A DNA stretch of 64,000 bases from PALSA-894 sp963828625 (GCA_963828625.1 CAWHEX010000009.1:310001-374000); one strand, 5' to 3'. Shown: positions 1 to 8,646, counted from the stretch's first letter. Translations and numbers: made by a program. Notes: generated by a model not told the origin, from the sequence alone.

Positions 1-489
1 CAGCTCGAACGGCTCGGGCCGCCGCCGTTCGATGCGGCCGACCGCAAGTACGCCGCCGACATCCAGGCGACGCTGTCGGCCGAGGACATCGCGTCGTCAT
101 ATGCGCGCATCGCGATGCCGGTGAAAAAAGACACGCCGCTGTGCAACTTTGTCGTGCCCTACGGCACCAAAGGCGCACCGATGATCGGCTCGACCGATGT
201 GGGCGACGTGAGCTGGGTGGTGCCGACCGTGCAGGCGCGCTGCGCCACCGTGGCAATCGGCACGCCGGGCCACTCATGGCAGATCACGGCCCAAGGCAAG
301 TCCGGCCATGCCAAGAAGGGCATGGTCAACGCCGCGAAGGTGATGGCCGGCCTCGCGGTCGATGCGCTCGGCGATCCCGCGCTGATCGCGGGCGCGAAGG
401 CCGATCTCAAGGCGCGCACCGATGTGACGCCGTATGCCTGTCCGCTTCCACCGAACGTGCAGCCGCCGATCCAGCCGCGTCCGGCGTAA
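1..489 (+). CDS. M20-family amidohydrolase, AbgB-like, C-terminal part only
   Basis: The gene enters from the left edge and ends with TAA at 487-489, leaving about 162 residues. The stretch with TPGHSWQ, followed by SGHAKKG and a DALGDP-type region, resembles the C-terminal half of p-aminobenzoyl-glutamate hydrolase subunit B and related M20 amidohydrolases, which cleave amide bonds using two metal ions. Reading is open from base 1, so the first internal ATG (115) is not the start. It converges with the next gene, with only 3 bp between the stops. The metal-binding N-terminal half is outside the window, so activity cannot be judged. Confidence 0.75.
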   Translation, partial: QLERLGPPPFDAADRKYAADIQATLSAEDIASSYARIAMPVKKDTPLCNFVVPYGTKGAPMIGSTDVGDVSWVVPTVQARCATVAIGTPGHSWQITAQGKSGHAKKGMVNAAKVMAGLAVDALGDPALIAGAKADLKARTDVTPYACPLPPNVQPPIQPRPA

Positions 490-492
490 GCT

Positions 493-1773
493 TCAGTTTG
501 CGGGCCGCGTGCCGCACCAGTCCGCGATGAAGCTTGCGATGGTGAGCGTCGCGTTGCGGATGCTGTCGAGCTCGACGTATTCGTCGAAGCCGTGGTTGCC
601 GGAGCCGCTCGCGCCGTAGCACAGGCTCGGAATGCCGTAGTACCGGCCGTAGAAACGGCAATCCGTCACCGCCGGAAGGATGCGTTCGTCGATCTCGCCG
701 CCATGCACGCGCCGATGCGCGGCGCGCACCGCGTCCTCGAACGCGGAGCCCGGCTCGAGCACGTAGTCGTCGGCCTGGAAACCATTCCAGATCACCTCGG
801 GCGGATTGTCGGCGAGGAACGGGTCCTGCCGCGCCGCCGCCATCACGACGCCGCTTAGCTCTTCGCGAAATGCTGCGAGCGGCATGCCCGGCAGCACCGC
901 GATGCGGCAATCGACCTCGCACCACGCGGGCGTAGAACTGGCCCAGTCCCCGCCCGCGATCTTGCCCGGATTGAACTTGATCGGATTGGGGATGCGGCTG
1001 AACCACGGATGGCTTTTCGCGCGCTCGTTAAGCTCGCGCGTGTGACCGCGCAGGGCCTCGATCAGGCCGAACGCCGAGAGGATCGCATTCGTGCCTTGCT
1101 CGCTTTCCGAGACATGCACCGGCTTGCCGCGAATGCGCAGGCGGAACCACATCACGCCGACCGTGCCGCGCAAGATGCGCGGGCCGGTCGGTTCGGGGAT
1201 GAGGCAGGCGTCGGCGCGATAGCCGCGCGCCAATGTGGAGAGCGCGCCGTTTCCGGTGGATTCTTCCTCGGTTACGGTCTGCACATAAACGTCGGAGCCG
1301 GGCAGTACGTCCACATCGCGCAGCGCGTCGAGCGCGAACACCATCGCGGCGACGCCGGACTTCATGTCGTTCGCGCCGCGGCCGTACATGCGGCCATTCT
1401 TCACGGTGCCGGCGAATGGCGGCGTCTGCCACATCGCGACGGGACCGGCCGGCACCACGTCGACATGGCCTTGCAGGATGAGCGAGCGTCCGGCGGGCTT
1501 GGGCGCGCGTAGGCTCGCCACCACCTGCACGGCGCGGCTGTAGTCGGTATCCATTACCGGCGAGAAGCCGGGAAGCGTCTCCATCGGGACGTCGCTCAGC
1601 GTGTAGCGGTCGACCGCCCAGCCGCGGCCCGAGAACTCGCGCGCGATCCAGTCCTGGCAGGGCGCTTCCTCGCCGCGAATGCTCGGGAAGCCGACCAGCG
1701 TCTTCAGCCATTCGGTCTGGCGCGCGAAATTCTTGTCGACCGCCGCGGTCAGCTTTTGCTGAAGGTCCGACAT
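493..1773 (-). CDS. M20 peptidase, ArgE/DapE-family deacylase
   Basis: A 426-residue, full-length ArgE/DapE-type zinc deacylase. The first metal motif is QGHVDVVPAG (His103, Asp105), the bridging Asp is in GRGANDMKSG (Asp136), the catalytic/metal Glu pair is in TVTEEEST (about 170-171), another ligand is in IPEPT, and the last His lies in SGNHGFDEY. The family hydrolyses N-acyl bonds of amino acids or small peptides; the substrate cannot be read from sequence. It is the last gene of a minus-strand operon starting at 4734, 25 bp after the amidohydrolase. No signal peptide is seen, so it is probably cytoplasmic. Confidence 0.85.
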   Translation of the reverse strand: MSDLQQKLTAAVDKNFARQTEWLKTLVGFPSIRGEEAPCQDWIAREFSGRGWAVDRYTLSDVPMETLPGFSPVMDTDYSRAVQVVASLRAPKPAGRSLILQGHVDVVPAGPVAMWQTPPFAGTVKNGRMYGRGANDMKSGVAAMVFALDALRDVDVLPGSDVYVQTVTEEESTGNGALSTLARGYRADACLIPEPTGPRILRGTVGVMWFRLRIRGKPVHVSESEQGTNAILSAFGLIEALRGHTRELNERAKSHPWFSRIPNPIKFNPGKIAGGDWASSTPAWCEVDCRIAVLPGMPLAAFREELSGVVMAAARQDPFLADNPPEVIWNGFQADDYVLEPGSAFEDAVRAAHRRVHGGEIDERILPAVTDCRFYGRYYGIPSLCYGASGSGNHGFDEYVELDSIRNATLTIASFIADWCGTRPAN

Positions 1774-1798
1774 GCTGGTTCCTCGATTGCGGATGCGC

Positions 1799-2677
1799 TC
1801 AAAAGCCGAACAGCGCGACGGGGTTGTCGACCAGAATTTTCCGTCGCTCTGCCTCGTCCGCCCAGTCCGCTAGCAGGTTGAACAACTGTACGGAGCCGAC
1901 TTTGTCGGCAAACGAAAGATGCGGGTAGTCGCTGCCCCAGATCAGGCGATCGGGCGCGGCCTCGATCAGCGCGCGCGCCATCGGCGCGGCGTCGGCGTAG
2001 CGTGGCGGCGTCGCCACGCGATACGTGCCGGTGAACTTCACCCAGCAGCGGCCGTCGCCGTGACGCAGGATGTCGAGCAGCTTGCGGAAGCCCGGCTGGG
2101 CCGGCCCGGCTTCGGCCTTGAACATGCCCATGTGCGCGAGGCTGTAAGAGCACTTCATTGTCGCGAAGACCGGCATGAGTTCTTCGGTCAGCCAGCCGGG
2201 CGCGAGGAAATCGAGATGCCAGCCCAGTTCGTGGCAGCGAGCGTCCAGCCGCTCGATGCGCGGGCGCATCGTCTCGGCAAAGCCGGGTTCCGGCGGCTTC
2301 ACCGGTGAGACGTTGATGCGCACGCCGCGCACGCCGAGCCTGTCCATTTCGGCGAGCAGCGCGTCGGGTGCATTCTCGTCCACGTCGACAACGCCCCGGC
2401 ACTTTGCGATGCCGACCTCGCGCATCGCGTCGAGCATGCACGCGTTGTCGCGGCCATAGGCGCTCGGCTGCACGAACACGAAACGCTCGATGCCGAGGTG
2501 TTTCGCCAGCGCGAGATAGTCGGGAAGCGGCGCAAGCGGAGGCGCATAGCGCAGTTTCTCGTTCACGCCGCCGGCGGGATAGCGCTCCATCGGGCCGAAC
2601 ACATGGAAGTGCGCGTCGCACGACAGCGGCGGCGCACGGAAGGCGGGCGGTCCTTCGCTTGCGTGATCCAACGGCAT
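1799..2677 (-). CDS. amidohydrolase_2-family protein, LigI-like
   Basis: A 292-residue TIM-barrel amidohydrolase. CDAHFHVFGP near residues 20-29 is the D-x-H-x-H signature of the 2-pyrone-4,6-dicarboxylate lactonase/amidohydrolase_2 group, and WGSDYPH near residue 248 carries the late catalytic Asp. Relatives hydrolyse lactones or decarboxylate aromatic and dicarboxylic acids. The gene lies between an orphan Bug binding protein (10 bp upstream) and an M20 deacylase (25 bp downstream). That context suggests breakdown of an imported organic acid, but the substrate is unknown. Confidence 0.8.
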   Translation of the reverse strand: MPLDHASEGPPAFRAPPLSCDAHFHVFGPMERYPAGGVNEKLRYAPPLAPLPDYLALAKHLGIERFVFVQPSAYGRDNACMLDAMREVGIAKCRGVVDVDENAPDALLAEMDRLGVRGVRINVSPVKPPEPGFAETMRPRIERLDARCHELGWHLDFLAPGWLTEELMPVFATMKCSYSLAHMGMFKAEAGPAQPGFRKLLDILRHGDGRCWVKFTGTYRVATPPRYADAAPMARALIEAAPDRLIWGSDYPHLSFADKVGSVQLFNLLADWADEAERRKILVDNPVALFGF

Positions 2678-2687
2678 TGCCCCGTGG

Positions 2688-3656
2688 TTACTGGATGGTG
2701 ATGTTGGCGCGCGTGACGATGTCGCGCCACACCGCGATCTCGCGCGCGAGGTGCTCGGTCATCCCGGCGGGCGTCGACGTGACCGCGACGGCGGCCTGCT
2801 TGGCGAAAGCCTCACGCAGGCGCGGCTGCGCGCAGGCGCGCACGACCTCGCGATTGAGCCGCTCGATGACCGCAGCAGGCGTGCCGGCAGGCGCGGCGAG
2901 TGCAAACCAGTAGGGCACGTTGAACTTCGGCAGGCCGGCTTCCGTGAAGGTCGGAACATCGGGCAGCAACGGATTGCGCGCGGCGCCGCTGATCCCGAGG
3001 CCAAGGAGTGTCCCGGCCTGCACCTGCGCGAGGCCGGACGCGAGGCTGCCGATCGCCATATCGACGCGCCCGCCGACCATTTCGTTGATCGCCGCTGCAA
3101 TGCCACGAAACGGTATGTGCAATGCCTTGATCCCGGCGGTGTCCAGAAACAGCTCCATCGCCATGTGCGCCGACGAGCCCGGCCCGCCGGAACCAAAGGT
3201 CAGTTCGCCCGGCTTCTGCTTGCCGAGCGCGATCAACTCGCCGAGCGTGCGCACGCCAAGGCCGGGGCGCACGATCAACAGCGCGGGCGAGTCCGCAATG
3301 CGGCTGATGAAAGAGAGACCCTTGAGCGGATCGTAGGGCAGCTTCGGATAGATCGCCGGCGAGATCGAAAGCGAGATGTCGGAAAGGACCAGCGTGTAGC
3401 CGTCCGGCTCCGCGCGCGCGACGGCCTGCGTGCCGGCCGTGCTGCCCGCGCCGCCGCGGTTCTCGACGACGACCGGCTGGCCAAGCTGTTCGGTGAGTTC
3501 GGTCGCGAGGAGCCGGGCCGCGATGTCGGTGAAGGAGCCTGCCGCGAACGGCACGACGATGCGGATCGCGCGGTCGGGCCAGCCGGACTGGGCGAAAGCT
3601 GGGTGGACCACGAGAAGCGACGGTCCGGCCAACAGCAGCGTACGGCGGTCAATCAT
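2688..3656 (-). CDS. Bug-family (TctC-like) periplasmic solute-binding protein
   Basis: A 322-residue Bug-family protein. A signal peptide ends near residue 22 (PAFAQ). The mature start WPDRAIRIVVPFAAG and the ENRGGAGSTAGTQAVA segment are hallmarks of this family, which binds carboxylates for tripartite tricarboxylate transporters. No TctA or TctB membrane subunit lies nearby, so it is an orphan binding protein, as is common for Bug proteins. Its start overlaps the end of the upstream dehydrogenase by 8 bp, which indicates one transcript and translational coupling. Confidence 0.9.
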   Translation of the reverse strand: MIDRRTLLLAGPSLLVVHPAFAQSGWPDRAIRIVVPFAAGSFTDIAARLLATELTEQLGQPVVVENRGGAGSTAGTQAVARAEPDGYTLVLSDISLSISPAIYPKLPYDPLKGLSFISRIADSPALLIVRPGLGVRTLGELIALGKQKPGELTFGSGGPGSSAHMAMELFLDTAGIKALHIPFRGIAAAINEMVGGRVDMAIGSLASGLAQVQAGTLLGLGISGAARNPLLPDVPTFTEAGLPKFNVPYWFALAAPAGTPAAVIERLNREVVRACAQPRLREAFAKQAAVAVTSTPAGMTEHLAREIAVWRDIVTRANITIQ

Positions 3657-4734
3657 GTCTCACCTGAAATTGGATCGGCTTGCCGGCGAGCGCCGCGCGG
3701 CAATTGCTCAGCACGACGTCGATCTCGCGCATCACGCCCTTGCGCGAGCCGCCCGCGATGTGCGGCGTCATGATCACGTTACGCAGTGTGGCGAACTTGT
3801 CCGGCGTCGGGCGCGGCTCGATGGTGTGCACGTCCAGCCCCGCGCCCGCGATGGAGCCCTTGGTCAGCGCGTCATAGAGCGCGTCCTCGTCGACGATCGG
3901 GCCACGCGCCGTATTGATGAAGAAGGCCGTCGGCTTCATCTCGGCGAAGGTCTGCGCGCCGATCAGCCCGCGGTTATCCGGGATGTTGGTCGCGTGCAGC
4001 GAGACGAAGTCTGACTCGGCGAGCAGTCTTTCGATCGCCGCATATTCGACGCCGAGCTTTGCTTCCTGCTCGGCCGGCAGCCGGTTGCGGTTGCAATAAA
4101 GGACGCGCATGCCGAACCCGCGCGCCATGCCGGCGGCGAGCGAACCGACCTCACCGAGCCCGACGATGCCGAGCGTCTTGCCAAACAGCCCGCCGATGTC
4201 GGACAGGCCGGCCCAGTTGTAGGCGACGTTGTGATCCGGGCGGACGCGGTCGCGGTCCCAGCGGTCCTTGCGCACCGCGTCGTCGGCTTCGACGAGCTTC
4301 TTCGCGAGCGCCAGCATCATTAGGATCGCGTGTTCGGCGGTGAGATGCAGCGTCGCGCGCGGCACGCATGAGACGAGAATGTTGCGCTTCGCGGCCGCCG
4401 CGAGATCGATCGCGTCGGCGCGCGCGCCGAGCCGCTGGATCAGTTTCAGCTTAGGATTGGCGTCCATCAGCGCGGCATCGATCGCGCCGCGGCGGAAGAT
4501 AAGGATCGCGGCATCGCTCCCCTTGTGCAGGTCGAGCTTCGCCGCCATCGGGACGAGCGATACGCTGTCACCTGGATGCAGGCCGTCGCCGAGCGCGTGG
4601 ACCCGCGCGGGGTCGACGTCCTCCGGCATGAAGAACTCGCGCGCCCAGTCGGTCGTGATCTCGCCGGGGCCGGAAAGCGCGTAACGGGTGAGGCGAATGA
4701 CGTGGTCGTCGTCGAGAATGGCGATTGTGGTCAT
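3649..4734 (-). CDS. D-isomer-specific 2-hydroxyacid dehydrogenase
   Basis: A 361-residue NAD(P)-dependent 2-hydroxyacid dehydrogenase that would interconvert 2-oxo and D-2-hydroxy acids. The Rossmann loop GLGEVG is at 192-197, the substrate-binding Arg is in INTARGP (277), the catalytic Glu is at 306 and the catalytic His is in MTPHIAGG (325). The ATG at 4734 is chosen because family homology begins at MTTIAI; the frame is open further upstream to 4830, but that extension has no family character. It is the first gene of the minus-strand operon 4734-493 and is divergent from the aldolase gene at 4862. Confidence 0.85.
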   Translation of the reverse strand: MTTIAILDDDHVIRLTRYALSGPGEITTDWAREFFMPEDVDPARVHALGDGLHPGDSVSLVPMAAKLDLHKGSDAAILIFRRGAIDAALMDANPKLKLIQRLGARADAIDLAAAAKRNILVSCVPRATLHLTAEHAILMMLALAKKLVEADDAVRKDRWDRDRVRPDHNVAYNWAGLSDIGGLFGKTLGIVGLGEVGSLAAGMARGFGMRVLYCNRNRLPAEQEAKLGVEYAAIERLLAESDFVSLHATNIPDNRGLIGAQTFAEMKPTAFFINTARGPIVDEDALYDALTKGSIAGAGLDVHTIEPRPTPDKFATLRNVIMTPHIAGGSRKGVMREIDVVLSNCRAALAGKPIQFQVRHD

Positions 4735-4861
4735 GCTGCAATTTTCAGATGGCGGGAGAAGAAACCCTAGCACATCGTCTTCTTGAAGTTCGCCGGTCAT
4801 TCGGCTTTGCTGCCATGCGAGACGGCGCACCCAAGACGCCGTCGCAACCAGGAATCGTCCC

Positions 4862-5710
4862 GTGGCAGATACTCTCGCAGACCTGCGCCGCGATCTCGCG
4901 ACCGCCTACCGGATCGTCGCGAACGAAGGCATTCTGGATGCCTTCGGCCATATCAGCGTGCGCAACCCGAAAAATCCGGACCGCTATTTTCTTTCGCGCT
5001 CTCGCGCGCCCGGCCTGGTGCAGGCCGACGACATTCTCGAATACGACCTCGACTCCAACCCGATCGTCCCGCCGAAGGAGCGGCCTTATTCGGAGCGCGT
5101 CATCCACGGCGAGATTTTCAAGGCGCGGCCGGACGTCAATGCGGTCTGCCATCACCATGCGCCTTCGATCATGCCGTTCGCGATCTCGGGCACGCCGCTG
5201 GTGCCCGTGTTCCACCTTGGCGCCTCGATGGGGCAGAGCGCCCCGTTCTGGGATAGCCGCGACGAGTTCGGCGATACCAATCTGCTGGTCGTGAAGCCCG
5301 AGGAGGGCGCCTCGCTTGCGCGCGCTCTCGGGAGCCACACCCTCGTGCTGATGCGCCGCCACGGCGCGACGGTCGCCAGCAGCAATTTGCGCGAGCTCGT
5401 ATTCGCCACGATCTATTCAGCCAAGAATGCCGAGCACCAACTCGCCGCGCATCTGCTTGGCAACGTATCGCCGTTGAGTCCGGGCGAGGCCGAAATGGCT
5501 TGCGAGATCCATCGCGCACCGGGACCGCTCGCGCGCGCCTACGAATACTGGGTGCGGCGTTTGGCCGAGCGGGAAGGGCGGGGCAAAGCGGATAATTCGG
5601 TGCGCGCGGCCGAAGCGGCGGCGCGCAAACCCAATCCGGGTGCGACGAAGGCAAAGGCAAGCGGGGCGAAAGCAAAACCAAAACCAAAAGCGAAGGGAAA
5701 GAAGCGATGA
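4862..5710 (+). CDS. class II aldolase/adducin-family protein with basic tail
   Basis: A 282-residue protein from a GTG start. The core (about 1-235) is a zinc-dependent class II aldolase/adducin domain: GHISVR near 29, the metal site with HGE (82) and HHH (97-99), and a further His in MRRHGATV. Such proteins cleave or epimerise sugar phosphates or decarboxylate hydroxy acids. Residues about 236-282 form an unusual Lys/Ala/Pro-rich, strongly basic low-complexity tail. The stop overlaps the start of the next gene (ATGA), coupling it to a periplasmic binding protein. Confidence 0.8.
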   Translation: MADTLADLRRDLATAYRIVANEGILDAFGHISVRNPKNPDRYFLSRSRAPGLVQADDILEYDLDSNPIVPPKERPYSERVIHGEIFKARPDVNAVCHHHAPSIMPFAISGTPLVPVFHLGASMGQSAPFWDSRDEFGDTNLLVVKPEEGASLARALGSHTLVLMRRHGATVASSNLRELVFATIYSAKNAEHQLAAHLLGNVSPLSPGEAEMACEIHRAPGPLARAYEYWVRRLAEREGRGKADNSVRAAEAAARKPNPGATKAKASGAKAKPKPKAKGKKR

Positions 5711-6654
5711 CACCTTTCAGGATCGTGGCGCTCGCGCTGTTCGCACTTGCAGCACCCGCGCATGCCCAGGACACGCTGAAGATCGCGATCGGGCAGATCA
5801 ACAATTGGGAGAACCAGGCGCCGACGCTCGGCGAGGATGCCGGCATCTTCAAGAAGCACAATCTCAAGATCGAATCCTTCGGCACCCAAGGCGCGGGCGA
5901 GACTATCCAGGCGGTGGTCTCGGGGTCGGCCGATCTCGGTGCGGGTGTCGGTGTCGCCGGCGTGATGCGTGCGTTCGCCAGAGGCGCGCCGGTGCGCATC
6001 CTGCTGCCGGCATTCACAGGCACGGGCGACCTTTACTGGTACGTGAAGGGCGATTCGCCGATCAAGTCGATCAAGGACGCGACCGCGCAGAACAGCATCG
6101 CGTATTCGACCTCGGGCTCGAGCTCGAACAACATCGTGGTGGCGTTCGGGCAGGAGCTCGGCGTGAAAGCGAAGCCGACCGCGACCGGCGGGCCGCCTGC
6201 CACGCTGACGCAGGTGATGACCGGTCAGATCGACATCGGCTGGGCCGCGCCGCCGTTCGGCATCAAGGAGATCAAGGAAGGCAAGATCCGCATCGTGGCG
6301 CGCGGCAGCGATATTCCTTCGCTGCACGGGCAGACGGTGCGCGCCATCATCGTGAATGCGGATGCGCTGAAGACGAAGCGCGACGCCATCATGCGCTTCG
6401 CGAAGGGCTATCGCGAGGCGGTCGACTGGATGTACGCCGACCCGAAGGCGCTGGAGATGTATTCCGAGAAGGTGAAGCAGCCGGTCGACATCCTGCAGGA
6501 GTCGCTGAAGGACTTTCACCCCAAGTCCGCGATGCAGACCGAGAAGATGGCCGATCTCGACGGCGCGAATACGGACGCGGTGAAGCTGAAGTTCCTCGAC
6601 GCGCCGCTCACCAAGGAACAGATCGCCGAATTCCTGCAAATCCCGCCGAAGTGA
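5707..6654 (+). CDS. ABC transporter substrate-binding protein, NMT1/SsuA-like
   Basis: A 315-residue periplasmic binding protein. A signal peptide covers residues 1-20 (cleavage after AHA). The mature protein has the NMT1/THI5-like/SsuA layout, with an early EDAGIFKKHNL segment and a TQVMTGQIDIGWA motif. Relatives bind sulfonates, nitrate, thiamine precursors or aromatic acids. No permease or ATPase gene follows; it is translationally coupled to the class II aldolase through a 4-bp overlap. The ligand is unknown, perhaps the aldolase substrate or its precursor (inference). Confidence 0.85.
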   Translation: MTPFRIVALALFALAAPAHAQDTLKIAIGQINNWENQAPTLGEDAGIFKKHNLKIESFGTQGAGETIQAVVSGSADLGAGVGVAGVMRAFARGAPVRILLPAFTGTGDLYWYVKGDSPIKSIKDATAQNSIAYSTSGSSSNNIVVAFGQELGVKAKPTATGGPPATLTQVMTGQIDIGWAAPPFGIKEIKEGKIRIVARGSDIPSLHGQTVRAIIVNADALKTKRDAIMRFAKGYREAVDWMYADPKALEMYSEKVKQPVDILQESLKDFHPKSAMQTEKMADLDGANTDAVKLKFLDAPLTKEQIAEFLQIPPK

Positions 6655-6681
6655 GACGGAGAGCGGGGTCGTAAAAAGAAA

Positions 6682-6705
6682 CGAGCCACCGCACGCGGTG
6701 GCTCG
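6682..6705 (-). terminator. rho-independent terminator, mainly serving the minus-strand Kazal-like gene
   Basis: The arms CGAGCCACCG (6682-6691) and CGGTGGCTCG (6696-6705) pair perfectly over 10 bp around a 4-base loop. Read on the minus strand, the hairpin is followed at once by TTTCTTTTTAC, a classical U-rich tail. On the plus strand the tail is only pyrimidine-rich, so the hairpin may also weakly stop transcripts from the binding-protein gene that ends at 6654. Confidence 0.75.
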
Positions 6706-6726
6706 CTCCTATTCCTGACGGCGCGC

Positions 6727-6987
6727 TTAAACTTTGCACGCGCCTTTCTTGACGCGCTTCGCGCCGGCTTCCTTGGCGAAGCAGGCGTTCGAGAAGGTCT
6801 GCTTCTTGCCGCCGACCGTGCCGCACACCGGTGCCCAATCCCACTTGCACCATTCTTTTGCGGCCGGAGCCTTCGGTGCAGCGGCTTTCTTCTTCTTCGC
6901 CGCCTCGCTGAGGCCGGTCGTGCCGAGCATGAAGGCCGCGGCGAGCGCCGCCATAGCGGCATGCGCCGCGATCTTACGAAGTGTCAT
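6727..6987 (-). CDS. small secreted protein with Kazal-like domain
   Basis: An 86-residue protein. Residues 1-29 form a signal peptide and 30-44 a Lys/Ala/Pro linker. The C-terminal module (about 45-86) has the Kazal/follistatin pattern PVCGTVGG...TFSNACFAK...G.C with four cysteines (47, 55, 69, 84). Kazal domains are best known as serine-protease inhibitors; bacterial forms are small periplasmic or secreted proteins of mostly unknown role. This version lacks the six cysteines of classical inhibitors, so inhibitory function is not assured. It is monocistronic with its own terminator at 6682-6705. Confidence 0.75.
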   Translation of the reverse strand: MTLRKIAAHAAMAALAAAFMLGTTGLSEAAKKKKAAAPKAPAAKEWCKWDWAPVCGTVGGKKQTFSNACFAKEAGAKRVKKGACKV

Positions 6988-7084
6988 TGGTATCCCCCAA
7001 TTTGGATCAAACGCCGTGCAAATAGAGCAACCGGCGAGGTTTCGTTCAAGCGTCCTGAAGACAAAATCGGTGGACGCCGGACCG

Positions 7085-7984
7085 TCAATTCGGCTTGGGA
7101 ACTCGGCTCACCGCATCCAGTAGCGCCGCGGCGCCTTCGTGCTTGGCGGCCCGGACACTCTCCTGCTTGCCCAATTCGCCCATCTCCCGCTGGCGCGCGA
7201 CGGTCGCCTGCGTCATCAGCGGCGTGATGCCGAGTTCGGTGAGCGTAAGTGCGACCTGCTCCATCTCCTCAGCCCGGCGGATGCCGTGGCTCGCCATGCG
7301 TTCGAGGTTGTAGTCGATCACCTTGCTCCAATCGAGCGCCGGGTAATTGTTCGTCAGCGAAGCCGCGACCTCTTCGACGATGCCGGCGCGCTGCGCGGCG
7401 AGGAAGCACTCGGCGGTGAGCGCTTCGATCCCCTTGATCATCACCCCGCGGATCATCTTCAGCGCCGCCGCCGCGCCGACCTCTCCGGAGGCGATCGATC
7501 CGCGCATCTCGAGTTCATCGAGCAGCAGCGGCATCACGGCGTGGGCGTGCGGCCCTGCGACGAGGATCGGCGTCTGGTGCCGCTTGGGATGGATCGGCCC
7601 GAGGATCGCGACATCGACGTAGCGCGCACCGCCGAGCAGCTTCACGGCTTCCTGCTTGCGGCCGGGCGAGACCGAATTGATGTCGAGATAGTACGGATTG
7701 CCCGACAGATGCGGCGCGACTGAGCGCGCGGCATCGAGGCTCGATCCGGCCGTCACCGCCGACACGATGATGTCCGCGTTGCGCACAGCGTCCTGCGCCG
7801 AGCTTGCGAGCCGTGCGCCGATTGACTCGCCGGCCTGTTTCAGGCGCGCGCCCTCGCTACGCGGAAACAGAATGTCCCAGGCCGCGATGCTGTCCACACC
7901 CGCCTCGCGCAGGCCCGACGCGATCGCCTGTCCGGCTTCGCCGAAGCCGATGAAGCACAAGCGCGGGGTGTTTCGGGCGGTCAT
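7085..7984 (-). CDS. NAD(P)-dependent dehydrogenase, 6PGDH-like with DUF1932 domain
   Basis: A 299-residue beta-hydroxyacid dehydrogenase-like protein. The N-terminal Rossmann motif is FIGFGEAGQAIA (about 11-22), followed by an INSVSPG loop near 102. The C-terminal half (KMIRGVMIKG onward) matches the DUF1932 helical domain found in enzymes such as L-threonate dehydrogenase relatives. It would oxidise a hydroxy acid in the cytoplasm; the substrate is not determinable. It stands alone, with about 100 bp on either side. Confidence 0.75.
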   Translation of the reverse strand: MTARNTPRLCFIGFGEAGQAIASGLREAGVDSIAAWDILFPRSEGARLKQAGESIGARLASSAQDAVRNADIIVSAVTAGSSLDAARSVAPHLSGNPYYLDINSVSPGRKQEAVKLLGGARYVDVAILGPIHPKRHQTPILVAGPHAHAVMPLLLDELEMRGSIASGEVGAAAALKMIRGVMIKGIEALTAECFLAAQRAGIVEEVAASLTNNYPALDWSKVIDYNLERMASHGIRRAEEMEQVALTLTELGITPLMTQATVARQREMGELGKQESVRAAKHEGAAALLDAVSRVPKPN

Positions 7985-8093
7985 GGTCTCGATCGCTGTC
8001 TTTCGGATGAGTTCTCGGAGCGCCCGGTGAGGATCGATAAAATTTTATGCGTTCCGGCCAGCGAAGTTTAGCGCAAGTTTGATATCGCGGCTC

Positions 8094-8228
8094 ATGTTTT
8101 ACTCGGTCTCAAACTGGTTCTCGGAGAACCCCTATTCGATATTGCTATATTTCGGCATTCTCGCCGGCAGCGCCGCCCTGTGGAGCACGGGCAAAATCGG
8201 CTTCGAGGACGACCGCACGGAAAATTGA
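8094..8228 (+). CDS. possible 44-aa single-span membrane protein
   Basis: A short open frame from ATG 8094 to TGA 8228 between two minus-strand genes. The product has one hydrophobic stretch (about residues 16-31, ILLYFGILAGSAALW) followed by a charged tail ending in DDRTEN, the layout of a small inner-membrane protein. No good ribosome-binding site is visible upstream and I recognise no family. The support is its position in an otherwise gene-free 250-bp gap and its plausible composition. Confidence 0.35.
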   Translation: MFYSVSNWFSENPYSILLYFGILAGSAALWSTGKIGFEDDRTEN

Positions 8229-8235
8229 ACGCGCG

Positions 8236-8646
8236 TCAACCTGCGCCTGATAGCTTGCGTTGAACGCGGGCATCGAAGCGCCCGACATTCACAACAACGC
8301 GCGCGTGCGTCCCGTCGCCGACACGCTCCCTGTCGTCGAATGCCTCGACGCGGAATTCAACAGTCCTCCCCTCGATCTTCGTCACCTCGGCGGTTGCGCG
8401 CAACGTCATTCCCACCGGCGTTGCCGCATAGTGCCCGACATCGAGGTGCGTGCCGAGGCTCTGGTGGCCTTCGGGCAGCAGGCGCTCGATGGCATCGAGC
8501 GCCGCGGCTTCCATCATGTTGATCATGACCGGCGTTGCGAGCACCGCCACCTTGCCGCTGCCAATCTCCGGCGCCGTCTGCGCGTCGCTCACCTTGATGG
8601 ATGCACGGCCCGTGAGCCCCGGCTTGATAGCGGACAGGTCAACCAT
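8236..8646 (-). CDS. hotdog-fold thioesterase, FlK-like
   Basis: A 136-residue thioesterase of the fluoroacetyl-CoA thioesterase (FlK)-like family. Thr38 (in ATPVMINMME), Glu46 and His72 (in VGHYAATP) fall in the same spacing as the Thr/Glu/His catalytic set of FlK. The family removes CoA from small acyl-CoAs; most members are not fluoroacetate-specific. Its start overlaps the end of the upstream catechol 2,3-dioxygenase gene by 8 bp, so the two are one operon. It may hydrolyse an acyl-CoA formed in the same aromatic pathway (inference). Confidence 0.75.
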   Translation of the reverse strand: MVDLSAIKPGLTGRASIKVSDAQTAPEIGSGKVAVLATPVMINMMEAAALDAIERLLPEGHQSLGTHLDVGHYAATPVGMTLRATAEVTKIEGRTVEFRVEAFDDRERVGDGTHARVVVNVGRFDARVQRKLSGAG

